From assembly GCA_035315885.1 (NCBI GenBank), contig DATFXM010000177.1:1-33077 (forward strand): 33,077 nt of DNA. Reading direction: 5' to 3'. This document shows positions 9,864 to 18,623 of the stretch, in pieces (the first letter of the stretch is position 1; every line of letters starts with the position of its first letter). This stretch comes from DATFXM01 sp035315885 (GTDB lineage Bacteria > Acidobacteriota > Blastocatellia > UBA7656). Both the position numbers and the translations under genes were made by a program. The notes beneath the pieces were generated by a model. That model did not search any database, was not told the DNA's origin, and worked only from the letters and a program-made list of their open reading frames with translations.

Positions 9864-9869
9864 TATAAT
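9864..9869 (+). promoter_or_regulatory. Possible -10 element of the two-component operon
   Basis: A perfect TATAAT lies 8 bp before the ATG at 9878. No good -35 hexamer is seen 16-18 bp upstream. If used, transcription would begin at about 9876, giving an almost leaderless mRNA for the kinase, which fits the absence of a ribosome-binding site there. If the kinase instead starts at the second ATG (9902), the leader would be about 26 nt. The call rests on the hexamer alone. Confidence 0.35.
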
Positions 9870-9877
9870 TTCGCCCG

Positions 9878-11818
9878 ATGTTTTTGCGCAGGCCACCGTT
9901 CATGATTGTCCTTGTTGTAGCCCTTGTGGCTCTGCTGCCTCTGCTCGCCGTACTTCAGTATCGTTGGGTCGGTCAGGTCGCTCAGGCCGAAAAAGATCGA
10001 ATGCACGCGAGCCTCGAAGCCGCGGTCAACGACTTTGCCCGCGAGTTCGACAGAGAAATTACTCGCGCGTATATGGATCTGCAGATTGACGTGGCAACGC
10101 CCGTCTCGATCGCAGGCACGCAGCAAGACGCAGCCTTTAATAAATTGCGCGAGATTGCTACCACCTACCTGTCTCGCGATCGGTTTGTCCAAAGCTACGG
10201 TGAGAAGTACGACCGGTGGCTGGCGGATGCAAGACACCCGGAGCTGGTACGCGATATCTATCTTGTCGAGCCGGGGCGGAAGATCTCGTGCTACAACCGC
10301 GCCTCCAGACAACTGGAGCTTTCGGATTGGCCGGCAACGCTTGCGCCGTACCGCGATCGCTTCGAACAGAGCCTGGCGGCAAGTCTGAAGGATGTTCTGC
10401 CCTCGCGCGGACTGGAGGTCGAGACTCTCTCGGAAGACATCCCCGCGCTCGTGATACCGATACCTCAAATAAGACTTCTCGGAAGCGATCGGCTTCGGCT
10501 CGCGCTGCCAGCGCCTGAAGTGTCGTTTCGCGGTTTTGTGATCGTGCTTCTGGATCTGGACTTCATAAGGCAAACAATTCTCCCGGAGCTCGCCGCGGAA
10601 TCCTTTGCGGCCGCCGCTTCGGACTACCGCCTAGCCGTTGTGAGCATTAAAGACGGTGACAACGTGATCTTCAGAAGCGATTCTTCGCTGCAGCCTGATC
10701 CGAATTCGGCCGACGCTTCGGCCCGGCTGTTCAACGTGAGCTTTCCAATGCCCAAGTTAATCGCAGAGGCAAAGAAGGCTGCGTTGCTCAATCGCGATGA
10801 CGCAAAAGAAAGTGGTGGCTCCGTCCCGGGACGACTTGCAGTCGAGGTGATCAAGGGGCAGACCGCGCAGCTCGGTTACAAGGTTGAGGACAAGAAATTC
10901 AACGCTCACATCACACTCGTCGGTGGAGATGGCGGCCGCTGGCAAGTCCTGGCGACTCATCGCGCAGGTTCTCTCGATGCAGCGGTCCGTAAACTTCGTG
11001 CGCGAAATCTGGGAATCAGCTTTGGGATTCTGTTGCTGCTCAGTGTGAGCGTCGCACTCATCATCGTCTCAACCAGGCAAGCGAACCGGCTAGCACAGCA
11101 GCAAATCGAGTTTGTGGCGGGCGTGTCTCACGAATTGCGTACGCCGCTTGCGGTCATACGGTCGGCGGCGGAGAACCTTGCCGATGGCGTAGTCGATGAA
11201 CGGAACCAGGTACGCCGATATGGCGAGCTCATTGAAAACGAAGGCAGGCGGCTCAGCCAGATGGTTGAGCAAACGCTGGAGTTCGCGGGGATACAATCCG
11301 GCAGGCGAACTTACAACCTCCAGCCTACGCCCATCGCAGATGTAGTAGACGACGCAATCGCCGCTTCGAATTCGATCATCGCTGAGCACGACTTTGTACT
11401 CGACAAGCATATCGACTCTACCTTGCCGTTGGTCGCTGCAGACGCCCCGGCGCTGAGCCGCGCGATCCAGAATCTGATAAGCAACGCGATCAAGTACGGA
11501 GGCGATAGTCGCCGTGTTCGAATCACTGCCGGCAATGAGAACTCCGCGACTGGTCATGTTGTGCGGATAGCGGTCGAAGACGGCGGCCTTGGTATCGAAC
11601 CTTCGGAGCTCTCTCGAGTATTCGAGCCTTTTTATCGGGGCCGCGATGCTCTCGCTGCGCAGATCCATGGGAACGGGTTGGGGCTGAGCCTCGTGAGGTA
11701 CATAGTCCAGTCGCACGGAGGAACTGTTCACGTTGAAAGTACCCCGGGCAGCGGAAGTTGCTTCAGCATACTGATTCCGGCCGCCTCGCGGGTTGTTGCC
11801 GAACCTGCCCAAAGCTGA
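9878..11818 (+). CDS. Sensor histidine kinase
   Basis: This 646-residue membrane kinase has a first transmembrane helix at about residues 9-28, a large (~350-residue) extracytoplasmic sensor region of unrecognised fold, and a second helix at about 378-398. The cytoplasmic part has the H box SHELRTPLAVI with phospho-acceptor His418, the N box NLISNAIKYGG (Asn532/Asn536), the G1 box DGGLG (568-572), the F box FEPFYRG and the G2 box GNGLGLS (598-604). Only a short linker, with no full HAMP domain, joins the second helix to the H box. All catalytic motifs are intact. It lies 13 bp before the response regulator and surely phosphorylates it. A second ATG at 9902 is a possible start. The stimulus cannot be read from the sequence. 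Confidence 0.95.
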   Translation: MFLRRPPFMIVLVVALVALLPLLAVLQYRWVGQVAQAEKDRMHASLEAAVNDFAREFDREITRAYMDLQIDVATPVSIAGTQQDAAFNKLREIATTYLSRDRFVQSYGEKYDRWLADARHPELVRDIYLVEPGRKISCYNRASRQLELSDWPATLAPYRDRFEQSLAASLKDVLPSRGLEVETLSEDIPALVIPIPQIRLLGSDRLRLALPAPEVSFRGFVIVLLDLDFIRQTILPELAAESFAAAASDYRLAVVSIKDGDNVIFRSDSSLQPDPNSADASARLFNVSFPMPKLIAEAKKAALLNRDDAKESGGSVPGRLAVEVIKGQTAQLGYKVEDKKFNAHITLVGGDGGRWQVLATHRAGSLDAAVRKLRARNLGISFGILLLLSVSVALIIVSTRQANRLAQQQIEFVAGVSHELRTPLAVIRSAAENLADGVVDERNQVRRYGELIENEGRRLSQMVEQTLEFAGIQSGRRTYNLQPTPIADVVDDAIAASNSIIAEHDFVLDKHIDSTLPLVAADAPALSRAIQNLISNAIKYGGDSRRVRITAGNENSATGHVVRIAVEDGGLGIEPSELSRVFEPFYRGRDALAAQIHGNGLGLSLVRYIVQSHGGTVHVESTPGSGSCFSILIPAASRVVAEPAQS

Positions 11819-11831
11819 TCCTCTCGCGATA

Positions 11832-12518
11832 ATGAAACGACGCATCCTGTTGGTGGAAGATGAACCGGGTCTGGTCATGACACTAAATGATCGCCTGAAC
11901 AGCGAAGGCTTTGCCGTTGAAGTTTCGCGTGACGGCGAAGAAGGTTTGAGCCGCGCCGCTGGCGAGTCTTTCGACCTTCTGATCCTGGATGTGATGCTGC
12001 CAAAAAAGAACGGCTTTGACGTCTGCCGCGAGTTGAGGCAACACGACGTCCGAACTCCGATAATCATGCTGACCGCACGGGGTCAGGTTGTGGACAAAGT
12101 CGTAGGACTCAAGCTTGGTGCGGACGATTACCTCACAAAGCCGTTTGAGATGGCGGAGCTTCTGGCGAGAATTGAAGCATTGCTGCGACGCGCGCCGGCG
12201 CTGGCGGAGCCCGCATCGGAGTCTTTCCAATTCGGCTCGATAAGAGTTGACTTTCGAAGCGCCGAAGTCCATCGGGATGGCGCGGAGGTTGAGTTGTCTG
12301 CGCTCGAATTCAGTCTACTGCGATACTTCATCGAGCATCGGGGAACAGCGTTGACTAGAGAAGAGTTATTGAACGAAGTGTGGGGTTACAACTCGATGCC
12401 GTCTACTCGAACGGTCGACGTACACGTCGCGTGGTTGCGTCAGAAACTCGAGACCAATCCTCGTCACCCGCGGTTCATTCTTACCGTCCACGGCCGCGGA
12501 TACAAATTTGTCGGCTAG
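11832..12518 (+). CDS. OmpR/PhoB-family response regulator
   Basis: This 228-residue regulator has a receiver domain (about 1-120) with acidic pocket Glu9/Asp10, phospho-acceptor Asp53 in LLILDVMLPKKNGFD, Thr81 and Lys103, then a winged-helix DNA-binding domain (about 130-228) ending in the typical TVHGRGYKFVG. The frame is open back to 11793, but the ATG at 11832 places the conserved ILLVEDE at the family position, so I chose it. It starts 13 bp after the kinase stop without its own clear ribosome-binding site, so coupling to the kinase is likely. It is the output partner of that kinase. Targets are unknown; nothing in the neighbouring genes shows an obvious OmpR-type tandem box. Confidence 0.95.
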   Translation: MKRRILLVEDEPGLVMTLNDRLNSEGFAVEVSRDGEEGLSRAAGESFDLLILDVMLPKKNGFDVCRELRQHDVRTPIIMLTARGQVVDKVVGLKLGADDYLTKPFEMAELLARIEALLRRAPALAEPASESFQFGSIRVDFRSAEVHRDGAEVELSALEFSLLRYFIEHRGTALTREELLNEVWGYNSMPSTRTVDVHVAWLRQKLETNPRHPRFILTVHGRGYKFVG

Positions 12519-12520
12519 GA

Positions 12521-12667
12521 GCGGTCTTTGCGAATCTTTGCGGTCTTTGCGTGAAGCCCGAAATTGATTTTGATCGGCGACGGGGACAAGCGCCGTGTCC
12601 CCGCTATTCGGTGAAGATTCGAGTTCGGGTTTCACGCAAAGGCCGCAAAGAGATTCGCAAAGACCGC
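12521..12667. repeat. Nested inverted repeat after the two-component operon
   Basis: Arms of about 42-44 bp (12521-12562 and 12624-12667) are near-perfect reverse complements, differing by a 2-bp indel and a few substitutions. Each arm is built from about 9-bp units of the TCTTTGCGG type. The ~60-bp centre holds a second perfect hairpin, CGGGGACA / TGTCCCCG (12581-12603, 7-nt loop). It starts 2 bp after the regulator stop codon. It could end transcription or be a mobile REP/MITE-like element; there is no T-tract. The rest of the 12519-12829 gap shows only a 12-codon frame (12791-12829) abutting the methyltransferase start. Confidence 0.7.
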
Positions 12668-12829
12668 AAAGCCTCATCCCCTCAATCCCCTCATCCCTAC
12701 TTTTCAAAACTGTTGATAACCTCCGCGCCTTCTAATATTCTGAATCTCACGTTCGGCCCCCCAAATCGGAGAAGTTCAAGCATCGGAGGCATGATTGAGC
12801 AGGTCATCGGCTCAGAACGAGTTCAGTGA

Positions 12830-13759
12830 ATGTGGTTCTCGATTCCCTCAGACAGTCCGGAAATCTCGGATGAAATCGCTTCATTCGACTCAGCTACGTT
12901 GCAGCGCCTGCCCGTGACGAAACAGCAGGTCGTCAGTCGTTTCAGCGAGCTTGGAAATCGTCAGGCCGTTCGCGTAGCAAGAAACATCGCAGAACGCGAC
13001 GGGCAGCTTGACCCCGACGCTGTCGATCGAATCCTCATCACTTCTCACGCCGAGATGCAGCGGATATCCGAAGAATTCCAGCACGGACATCGTGTCCGCG
13101 AACTCCTCGTCCCCCTTCTTCAATGCCTTCGAACGCAGTTCTCTACTCGGATTCGAATCGTCGACATTGGCTGCGGGACCGGGTTTGTTATTCGCTGGCT
13201 AGCCAAGCAAGGAAGACTTGGGCCCGACGTCCAATTGACCGGAGTAGACTTCAATCACGCATTGGTGAACGAGGCGAGGAGGCTTGCATCGATTGAAAAC
13301 CTCGACTGTCGATTTGAGGTGGCCAATGCTTTCAGCCTAAGCGAACCCGCGTCGATCTTTCTATCGACTGGAGTGCTGCACCACTTCAGGGGAGAACATC
13401 TACTGCGCTTTTTCGATGAGCACAACAGATCAAAGGCAGCAGCGTTCGTCCATTTTGATTTTCAGCCATCCGTATTCGCTCCGTTCGGCTCCTGGCTATT
13501 CCATACAATTCGCATGCGCGAACCCCTTGCCAAGCACGACGGCGTGCTGTCGGCCATCCGCGCATACGATCAGAATCATTTATTGAATGTCGCTCGATCA
13601 AAAGCTTCCGATTTTCGTTGTGCGATGTACAGCTCGCGAGTTTGGAGGCTGCCGTTGTCCCGAGTTTTCCATGCAGTGCTCGGTATTCGCGAACCGCTGC
13701 TTGAGTCGTTCATCGCGGCCCTGGGACGGCGCAGAATCAGGATCGGAGCCTTTCAATGA
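12830..13759 (+). CDS. Class I SAM-dependent methyltransferase
   Basis: This 309-residue cytoplasmic protein has a Rossmann methyltransferase core from about residue 108: motif I VDIGCGTGF (111-119), an acidic GVDFNHALV after strand 2, VANAF near motif II and LSTGVLHHF near motif III. The N-terminal ~100 residues are helical and not assigned. The C-terminal part has no recognised extra domain. The substrate is unknown; a small molecule or lipid is possible given the coupled membrane protein. The stop overlaps the start of the next gene (ATGA), so the two are co-translated. The start is not marked by a strong ribosome-binding site, but a short frame ending in TGA directly touches the ATG (TGAATG), allowing re-initiation. 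Confidence 0.85.
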   Translation: MWFSIPSDSPEISDEIASFDSATLQRLPVTKQQVVSRFSELGNRQAVRVARNIAERDGQLDPDAVDRILITSHAEMQRISEEFQHGHRVRELLVPLLQCLRTQFSTRIRIVDIGCGTGFVIRWLAKQGRLGPDVQLTGVDFNHALVNEARRLASIENLDCRFEVANAFSLSEPASIFLSTGVLHHFRGEHLLRFFDEHNRSKAAAFVHFDFQPSVFAPFGSWLFHTIRMREPLAKHDGVLSAIRAYDQNHLLNVARSKASDFRCAMYSSRVWRLPLSRVFHAVLGIREPLLESFIAALGRRRIRIGAFQ

Positions 13760-14313
13760 GCATCATCCTCTTGTACGTGCTGGCGACGCTTGATTCTGCT
13801 TTTTGCGGATTCCGCTCCGCCGCGGGTCGCAATGCGTTAATCGACAAGCGCAATTACTACCGGCGCGCGATGGTTGAGGGAGCGCTCGCTGGACAAGTTG
13901 CTGTATCGGTCGTAGGCCTCATCGCCTTAGCCGTTCTTAGCCTGTCCAGCGAGCCTGCGGAAACAAAAGCCTCGATGCTCAACGCGGCGCGGTCCATGAC
14001 CGCGATTTACCTCCCGTACGCCGTGGTGGTTTTGGGTGCGCTGGCGCTCAAGGCTGCTCCAACAGGTGTAGACGTGCGAAGCACGCTCAGCGCGCTTGTG
14101 TTCGGCCCGTTGACTTTGATTCGCCCGGCAATCGCGTTGGCCGGCGCGGCGTGGGCCGTTATCCGAGTGCCCCGACCTGAGATCCTGGTGCTTGGTGCGG
14201 TGTCGGCGCTCTTGATGGTTTCAATGGAGTGGCTGCTCGGGCTGCGTTATTCGGCTCGAGTAGCGGTTACGGCAAGTTCTCCTGCAGAAGCCGAAGAACG
14301 TTGCCGCCCATGA
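13756..14313 (+). CDS. Multi-pass membrane protein of unknown function
   Basis: This 185-residue hydrophobic protein has about four to five transmembrane stretches (around residues 2-15, 42-65, 77-97, 108-135 and 140-165). No family is recognised. An early, conserved-looking polar segment (FCGFRSAAGRNALIDKRNYYRR) lies between the first helices. The ATG overlaps the methyltransferase stop by 4 bp, so it very likely works with that enzyme, for example as a membrane partner or a transporter for the methylated product; this is inference. Its 3' end overlaps the convergent dipeptidase gene by 47 bp, unusual for two real genes, so the last ~15 residues may be unconstrained. Confidence 0.75.
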   Translation: MSIILLYVLATLDSAFCGFRSAAGRNALIDKRNYYRRAMVEGALAGQVAVSVVGLIALAVLSLSSEPAETKASMLNAARSMTAIYLPYAVVVLGALALKAAPTGVDVRSTLSALVFGPLTLIRPAIALAGAAWAVIRVPRPEILVLGAVSALLMVSMEWLLGLRYSARVAVTASSPAEAEERCRP

Positions 14314-15427
14314 TCAACTGAATGTCCCGTTCGGAGAATTCTTCTTCCAGCAACGCGTCTGTTATCTCGACTACGCCTGTAGCGTCGAAGGGTGCAGTTA
14401 CCGCGCCGTCGAAATCCGAGCCGAGTGCGACGTGCTCTACTCCTATCAGGTTCGTCGCGTAACGAATCGCCTTTGCGATGGCCTTGGCATCGGTGCCGCA
14501 AACCGCGGTGTCCCAGAACCCGATTCCAACAACTCCTCCGGTCTTTGCTATTGCCTTCAGTTGCTCGTCGCTGAGGTTCCTCGTGTTGTCGCATGTACCT
14601 TTGACTCCGGTGTGCGAAACGACGACCGGTCTCTTTGCGATGGCCAGCGCGTCGTCGATGGTTTGCGGCGACGCATGAGCAAGGTCCAGGAGCATCTTCT
14701 TCTCTTCCATCCGGCGGATCATTTCGCGACCCTTGTCGGTGAGCCCGCCTTTATTGACTCCGTGGGCCGAGCCTCCAATATCGTTGTCGAAGAAATGGGT
14801 GGGCGCCATCATTCGGAACCCCGCATCAAACAGCACGTCCACGTTTGCCAAGTCTCCGTCGAGGGCGTGCGCCCCTTCAATACCCAGAAACCCCGCGGTC
14901 AGCCCCAGCTCGTGCCTTCGCCGTTCAACATAGCTGGCGAGGTCCGCGGCGGATCTGATGATGATGAACCTGCCGTTGGATTTTCGTGCAGTATCGTCCA
15001 ACTTTCGAGCCTGGTATAAGGCGCGCTGCTTGAGGCTCCTAAATGCCCCGAAAGGCCACCTCTCCGCTATCGCGAGCAGAGTCACATTGTCGGTATCGCC
15101 GGTGTTGGATTCGTAATTCAGATTTCGGGGGGACTTGGTTACAACGGTGAACGCCTGCAGCGCGACGTTGCCTTCGATGAGCCGCGGAATATCGACGTGC
15201 CCTCGCGCTCCGCGCTCGAGCAGATCGCGGTTCCATAAAAGCGAGTCGGCGTGAAGGTCTGCTACAAAGAGCTTTTTGTGAAGCTCGATCGCCTGTTCTG
15301 AAGCTTCGTAAGGCGGTGGGTTCAGGGTCTTGTTCATTCGCTTTTCAACTTCGCCTGGAACGACGAAGAAGAACCCGCCCGCGGCAATCAGCAGTATCAG
15401 AAGAAAAACGATAAACGCCCTTTTCAT
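14267..15427 (-). CDS. Membrane dipeptidase (peptidase family M19)
   Basis: This 386-residue protein has an N-terminal membrane anchor or signal (about residues 4-24). It shows the M19 renal-dipeptidase signatures: DLHADS with zinc ligands His59 and Asp61, the bridging Glu in GIEGAHAL, a further His in APTHFF, the His in VSHTGVKGTCDNTRNLS and GSDFDGAV near the end. The enzyme hydrolyses dipeptides, and often D-amino-acid-containing or modified ones, using two zinc ions; it would act on the outer face of the inner membrane or in the periplasm. AAAGGACACG just before the ATG is a strong ribosome-binding site and supports the start. The gene stands 65 bp downstream of the ferritin-like gene and may be read from the same transcript. 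Confidence 0.93.
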   Translation of the reverse strand: MKRAFIVFLLILLIAAGGFFFVVPGEVEKRMNKTLNPPPYEASEQAIELHKKLFVADLHADSLLWNRDLLERGARGHVDIPRLIEGNVALQAFTVVTKSPRNLNYESNTGDTDNVTLLAIAERWPFGAFRSLKQRALYQARKLDDTARKSNGRFIIIRSAADLASYVERRRHELGLTAGFLGIEGAHALDGDLANVDVLFDAGFRMMAPTHFFDNDIGGSAHGVNKGGLTDKGREMIRRMEEKKMLLDLAHASPQTIDDALAIAKRPVVVSHTGVKGTCDNTRNLSDEQLKAIAKTGGVVGIGFWDTAVCGTDAKAIAKAIRYATNLIGVEHVALGSDFDGAVTAPFDATGVVEITDALLEEEFSERDIQLIMGGNVLRLLQENLP

Positions 15428-15492
15428 CGTGTCCTTTCAGGATCGCGACGGGAGATTACCACGACGACGGTCGCCCTCAGGAATCTGTGCGA

Positions 15493-16587
15493 TCAGTCGC
15501 CTGACTCGCCGCTCGCGATCACGGCGTTGAGGTGTGCGTTCCGCGCCGCTTTCAGTCGATCGAACTCCTCGGCCACATCTTCGTCTGCCCGGCTCAACTG
15601 CTCGGCATCAATCTGTGCAAACTCGATTACGTTCATGTCGACAAACGCCTTTTGAATGCGGTCGCCCCACAATCCGATTGCCTTGATCGTCGGAACGATG
15701 CGCGAAAACAGAAGCTTGGTGTACTGCTGCATGAGCGGCGAGGTGCGGGCGTGAGTGACACACGCTTCGACATTGAGGCCCATGCGCTCCCAGATCTCTT
15801 CGGCCATAAATCGATCGCGCATCAGATAGCATGCTTCTACTGCAAATTGCTCTCTCTCGTCGCGCTCCTTGTCGGAAAGGTGCGGATAGTAATCAACCAG
15901 CGCAAGCCGGCCAAAGGCGACGTGCCTCGCCTCATCCTGCATGACGTAAGCGTTCAGAGCCTTGCCGAGCGGCTCAGTCGCCAGGTCGCGAATCGTGCCG
16001 AATGCCGCCAGAGCGAGGCCCTCGATGATCACCTGCATTGCCAGGTATGTCATATCCCAACGCGAATCGGTGATCGCCTGATTCAAGAGCTCTTTCAAAT
16101 AAGGATTGATTGGATAGGCGAGGCCAAGCTTTTCGTTGAGGTATCGCGAGTAGACTTCTACGTGACGAGCTTCATCGAAGACCTGCGTTGCCGCATAAAA
16201 TTTGGAGTCGATATCGGGTACCGTCTGGACAATCTTCGCCGTGCAAATCAGCGCCCCTTGCTCGCCGTGAAGGAACTGCGAGAAGCGCCACGAGTCGATG
16301 TGATGACGAACCTCTCCTTTGCGTTTCTCATCAAGTTTGTTCCACTCGTGGGAGCCGTAGATCGAGACGAAGGTATCGGGAAAACCTAGAGGGTTGGACA
16401 AATCAATTTCCGCCGACCAGTCCAGACGATCGGTTGCGTTCCATTGTTTCGTCTTGCCCTTCTCATAAAGGTTCAAAAGCTTCTCGCGCCCGTCGTCGTA
16501 GCTCCAGTTGAATACGGTCATACCTTCTGAGCCCGGGACACGCCATTCGGTTTGTTCCACGGGCAGAGTGTAGTTTCGAATGCTCAT
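15493..16587 (-). CDS. Ferritin-like di-iron protein
   Basis: This 364-residue protein is built on a four-helix di-iron bundle. The carboxylate/histidine ligands are all present: Glu109 (FLHGEQGAL), Glu139 and His142 (DEARHVEVY), Glu189 (QVIIEGLAL), Glu219 and His222 (DEARHVAFG). Two copies of DEARH are characteristic of the ribonucleotide-reductase-R2/AurF-like part of the ferritin superfamily, whose members activate oxygen to hydroxylate or N-oxygenate substrates. No signal peptide, so it is cytoplasmic. AGGAG 8 bp before the ATG supports the start. It follows the AidB-like dehydrogenase by 85 bp on the same strand, suggesting the two act on related substrates or in a stress response. The substrate is unknown. 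Confidence 0.88.
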   Translation of the reverse strand: MSIRNYTLPVEQTEWRVPGSEGMTVFNWSYDDGREKLLNLYEKGKTKQWNATDRLDWSAEIDLSNPLGFPDTFVSIYGSHEWNKLDEKRKGEVRHHIDSWRFSQFLHGEQGALICTAKIVQTVPDIDSKFYAATQVFDEARHVEVYSRYLNEKLGLAYPINPYLKELLNQAITDSRWDMTYLAMQVIIEGLALAAFGTIRDLATEPLGKALNAYVMQDEARHVAFGRLALVDYYPHLSDKERDEREQFAVEACYLMRDRFMAEEIWERMGLNVEACVTHARTSPLMQQYTKLLFSRIVPTIKAIGLWGDRIQKAFVDMNVIEFAQIDAEQLSRADEDVAEEFDRLKAARNAHLNAVIASGESGD

Positions 16588-16672
16588 TTAGATGCTCCTG
16601 ATGCTGAATCGCTAGTGCGTGATTCTCTTTAAAGTAAGCACGCGAATCCGCCAAAGGCGATTTCGCAAAGTT

Positions 16673-18373
16673 TCAAAACCCTTCAAGATCCGCCCTGAAA
16701 GGCTCTTCGTCTACAAGCGCAATACTATGACTCGCAATCCGCGCGCGCAGGGCGTCGTCAAATTCGCCGCCGATGGTGGACAGAACGGCGGCAGCCGTAA
16801 CCACCGCGGCTGTCGAATCCGCTGTAGCAGTCCGTCGGGCGAGATCGGACATCCACACGATCTCAAGCAGATCAGCCATTCGATCGACGAGCCTTCGCAG
16901 ATGCATCGATGTCCACGAGTGATCCTGTAGCTTTGAAGCGCTCACCATCGGAATGAAAGCTTCAAAGGCATCTGAAACTCTACTTCGGCTGATCGGCAGG
17001 AAGTCACCCGGCCATTTTTCGAGCCCGGAGGCGACTTCAGCGTGCCATCGTTCAATCAAATCTGACTTAGCGGCATCACGCAGAATTTGAAGACACAGTG
17101 TGTTGTGCGGACCTTCCCACGTTTCTATTATCATCGAGTCGCGGAGCAATCTGGGGAGCACGCTGAAGTCTTCAACAATGCCGTTGCCGCCAAGAATCAG
17201 TATCGCTTCGCGGATCGACGGCGTCAGTGTTACGGCAGTGCGATACTTGCCGAGATTGATCAGGAAGCGCTGCCACATCGCGTCTCCTGAACTCGAGGGC
17301 ACAAGCCCATTCGAATCAACCGACGCGATCGTCTTGAAAGTGAGCAGCCGGTAGCGCCACAGCTTCTCGAGCAAGCCGATCAGCGTTTCCCTAATGACCG
17401 GGTTTGTGATGAGCGCGCGACCGAACGTCTCCCGCTGTCTCGAATAGTTCCGCGCTTCCAGGAATGCCCGGCGCAGAAAGCCGCAGGCATTTGCCGCGTT
17501 GTGGATCCTGGAGACGTTGATCACGTAGTTCATCAGCGTCTTGAACCCCTCTTCCACGGGGCCTATAGCCCAGCCAGTCGCGCCGTTGAAATCAATCTCC
17601 GCGGTCGGCAGCGACTGAGTACCGAGTTTGTTCTTCAACCTTCGGAACGAGATCGCGTTTACCCGGCCGTCGAGAAGCACGCGGGGCACCATAAAGACAC
17701 CGAGACCTGCGGTGCCTGGACGAGCGCCACGAGGGCGCGCGGCTACGAGAAAGTACTCATCCGGATTTGAGCAGAACCACTTTTCGCCGGTGAGGGACCA
17801 CGATCCATCAGAGTTGGGGATCGCTTCGGTCTCGATCGCTCCCACATCCGAGCCTCCGTCCTGCTCGGTCACGAACTGTGCTCCCGCTAATGGTGTCTCG
17901 GTCGACTTGAGCAAAGGAACGTAGGTGTCGCGCAGAAACTCTGAGCCTCGAGCCTCGAGGGCCCTGATCAAGCCATCTGTACAGGAAAGGCCACAGTTGA
18001 CCGACGCTTCGCCGTTGTGTGCGAGCAGGTAGATGATGGCGAATCTGTGTAGGTCGTTTCTGGTGTGCGTCAACACCCCGAGTTCGGCAATTTCACGGCG
18101 GAGTTGTCGAGTTGCAGCGCAGAAGTCGATGCGCTCTACGGGAGCGCCGGTTCGATCATACTTAAAAATGCGGGGGAGGTTTTCCTGTCTGCCGGCATCT
18201 GACGCGAGCGCGTTCCATTCGCCGCCCGTTTTTTGTCCCCACTCAGATAGGGATGCGAACACGGGTTCTCGGTCTGAGCTGGACAGCAGGTCACTCAGGA
18301 TGGTCTTTAGTCCGAGATCGTGCTCGGCAAAGTTTACGTCTTCGAGAGGTTCGAAATCTCTGAGTCGCGACAT
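16673..18373 (-). CDS. AidB-like acyl-CoA dehydrogenase family flavoprotein
   Basis: This is a ~566-residue flavoprotein. The middle-domain FAD motif is AQFVTEQDGGSDVGA, followed by SLTGEKWFCSN. The C-terminal domain contains GGNGIVEDFSVLPRLLRD and ETWEGPHNTLCLQILRD, more like AidB and isovaleryl-type long dehydrogenases than short fatty-acid ones. The reaction would be alpha-beta dehydrogenation of an acyl thioester or, if AidB-like, a protective role. The frame is open to 18484, but that extension translates an intergenic 7-bp repeat (KPKTRNQKPETRN), so I start at the ATG at 18373, where the family-like sequence begins. No strong ribosome-binding site precedes it. It is the first gene of a probable unit with the di-iron protein. 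Confidence 0.9.
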   Translation of the reverse strand: MSRLRDFEPLEDVNFAEHDLGLKTILSDLLSSSDREPVFASLSEWGQKTGGEWNALASDAGRQENLPRIFKYDRTGAPVERIDFCAATRQLRREIAELGVLTHTRNDLHRFAIIYLLAHNGEASVNCGLSCTDGLIRALEARGSEFLRDTYVPLLKSTETPLAGAQFVTEQDGGSDVGAIETEAIPNSDGSWSLTGEKWFCSNPDEYFLVAARPRGARPGTAGLGVFMVPRVLLDGRVNAISFRRLKNKLGTQSLPTAEIDFNGATGWAIGPVEEGFKTLMNYVINVSRIHNAANACGFLRRAFLEARNYSRQRETFGRALITNPVIRETLIGLLEKLWRYRLLTFKTIASVDSNGLVPSSSGDAMWQRFLINLGKYRTAVTLTPSIREAILILGGNGIVEDFSVLPRLLRDSMIIETWEGPHNTLCLQILRDAAKSDLIERWHAEVASGLEKWPGDFLPISRSRVSDAFEAFIPMVSASKLQDHSWTSMHLRRLVDRMADLLEIVWMSDLARRTATADSTAAVVTAAAVLSTIGGEFDDALRARIASHSIALVDEEPFRADLEGF

Positions 18374-18384
18374 AGAGGGAATCA

Positions 18385-18622
18385 GGTTTCTGGTTTCCGG
18401 TTTCTGGTTTCTAGTTTTTGGTTTCGAGTCTCTGGTTTCAGTAGACCGTATGAGCCGAACCGCTGGTGCATCACATCGCTGCAAGCCACCTAGTCACACT
18501 GGACAGCGGTCGCAGCCCTCCCTACGAGGGCTAGGAGCCTAAGTCTTTATCCGCTGCACTCAGGTACTAGCGATGACACACCAGAAACTAGAAACCAGGA
18601 ACCAGAAACTCCAAACCGGAAC
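18385..18622. repeat. Opposed 7-bp repeat arrays (GGTTTCT / CCAGAAA)
   Basis: Positions 18385-18440 are eight tandem 7-mers based on GGTTTCT with drift. Positions 18581-18622 are six 7-mers based on CCAGAAA, the reverse complement in circular permutation. About 140 bp separates them. The left array lies 11 bp before the dehydrogenase start; the right one ends at the hydrolase stop codon, so the dehydrogenase promoter must lie inside or across the potential loop. Confidence 0.85.
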
Positions 18623-18623
18623 T

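Noticed and set aside
11090..12067. A 325-codon open frame on the minus strand
   Set aside because: Spans the kinase and regulator genes in antisense; both of those have all family motifs.
15532..16389. A 285-codon open frame on the plus strand
   Set aside because: Antisense shadow of the di-iron protein, whose ligand motifs prove the minus strand is coding.
18374..18484. 37-residue N-terminal extension of the acyl-CoA dehydrogenase
   Set aside because: It is mostly the translation of the intergenic 7-bp repeat and lacks a ribosome-binding site.
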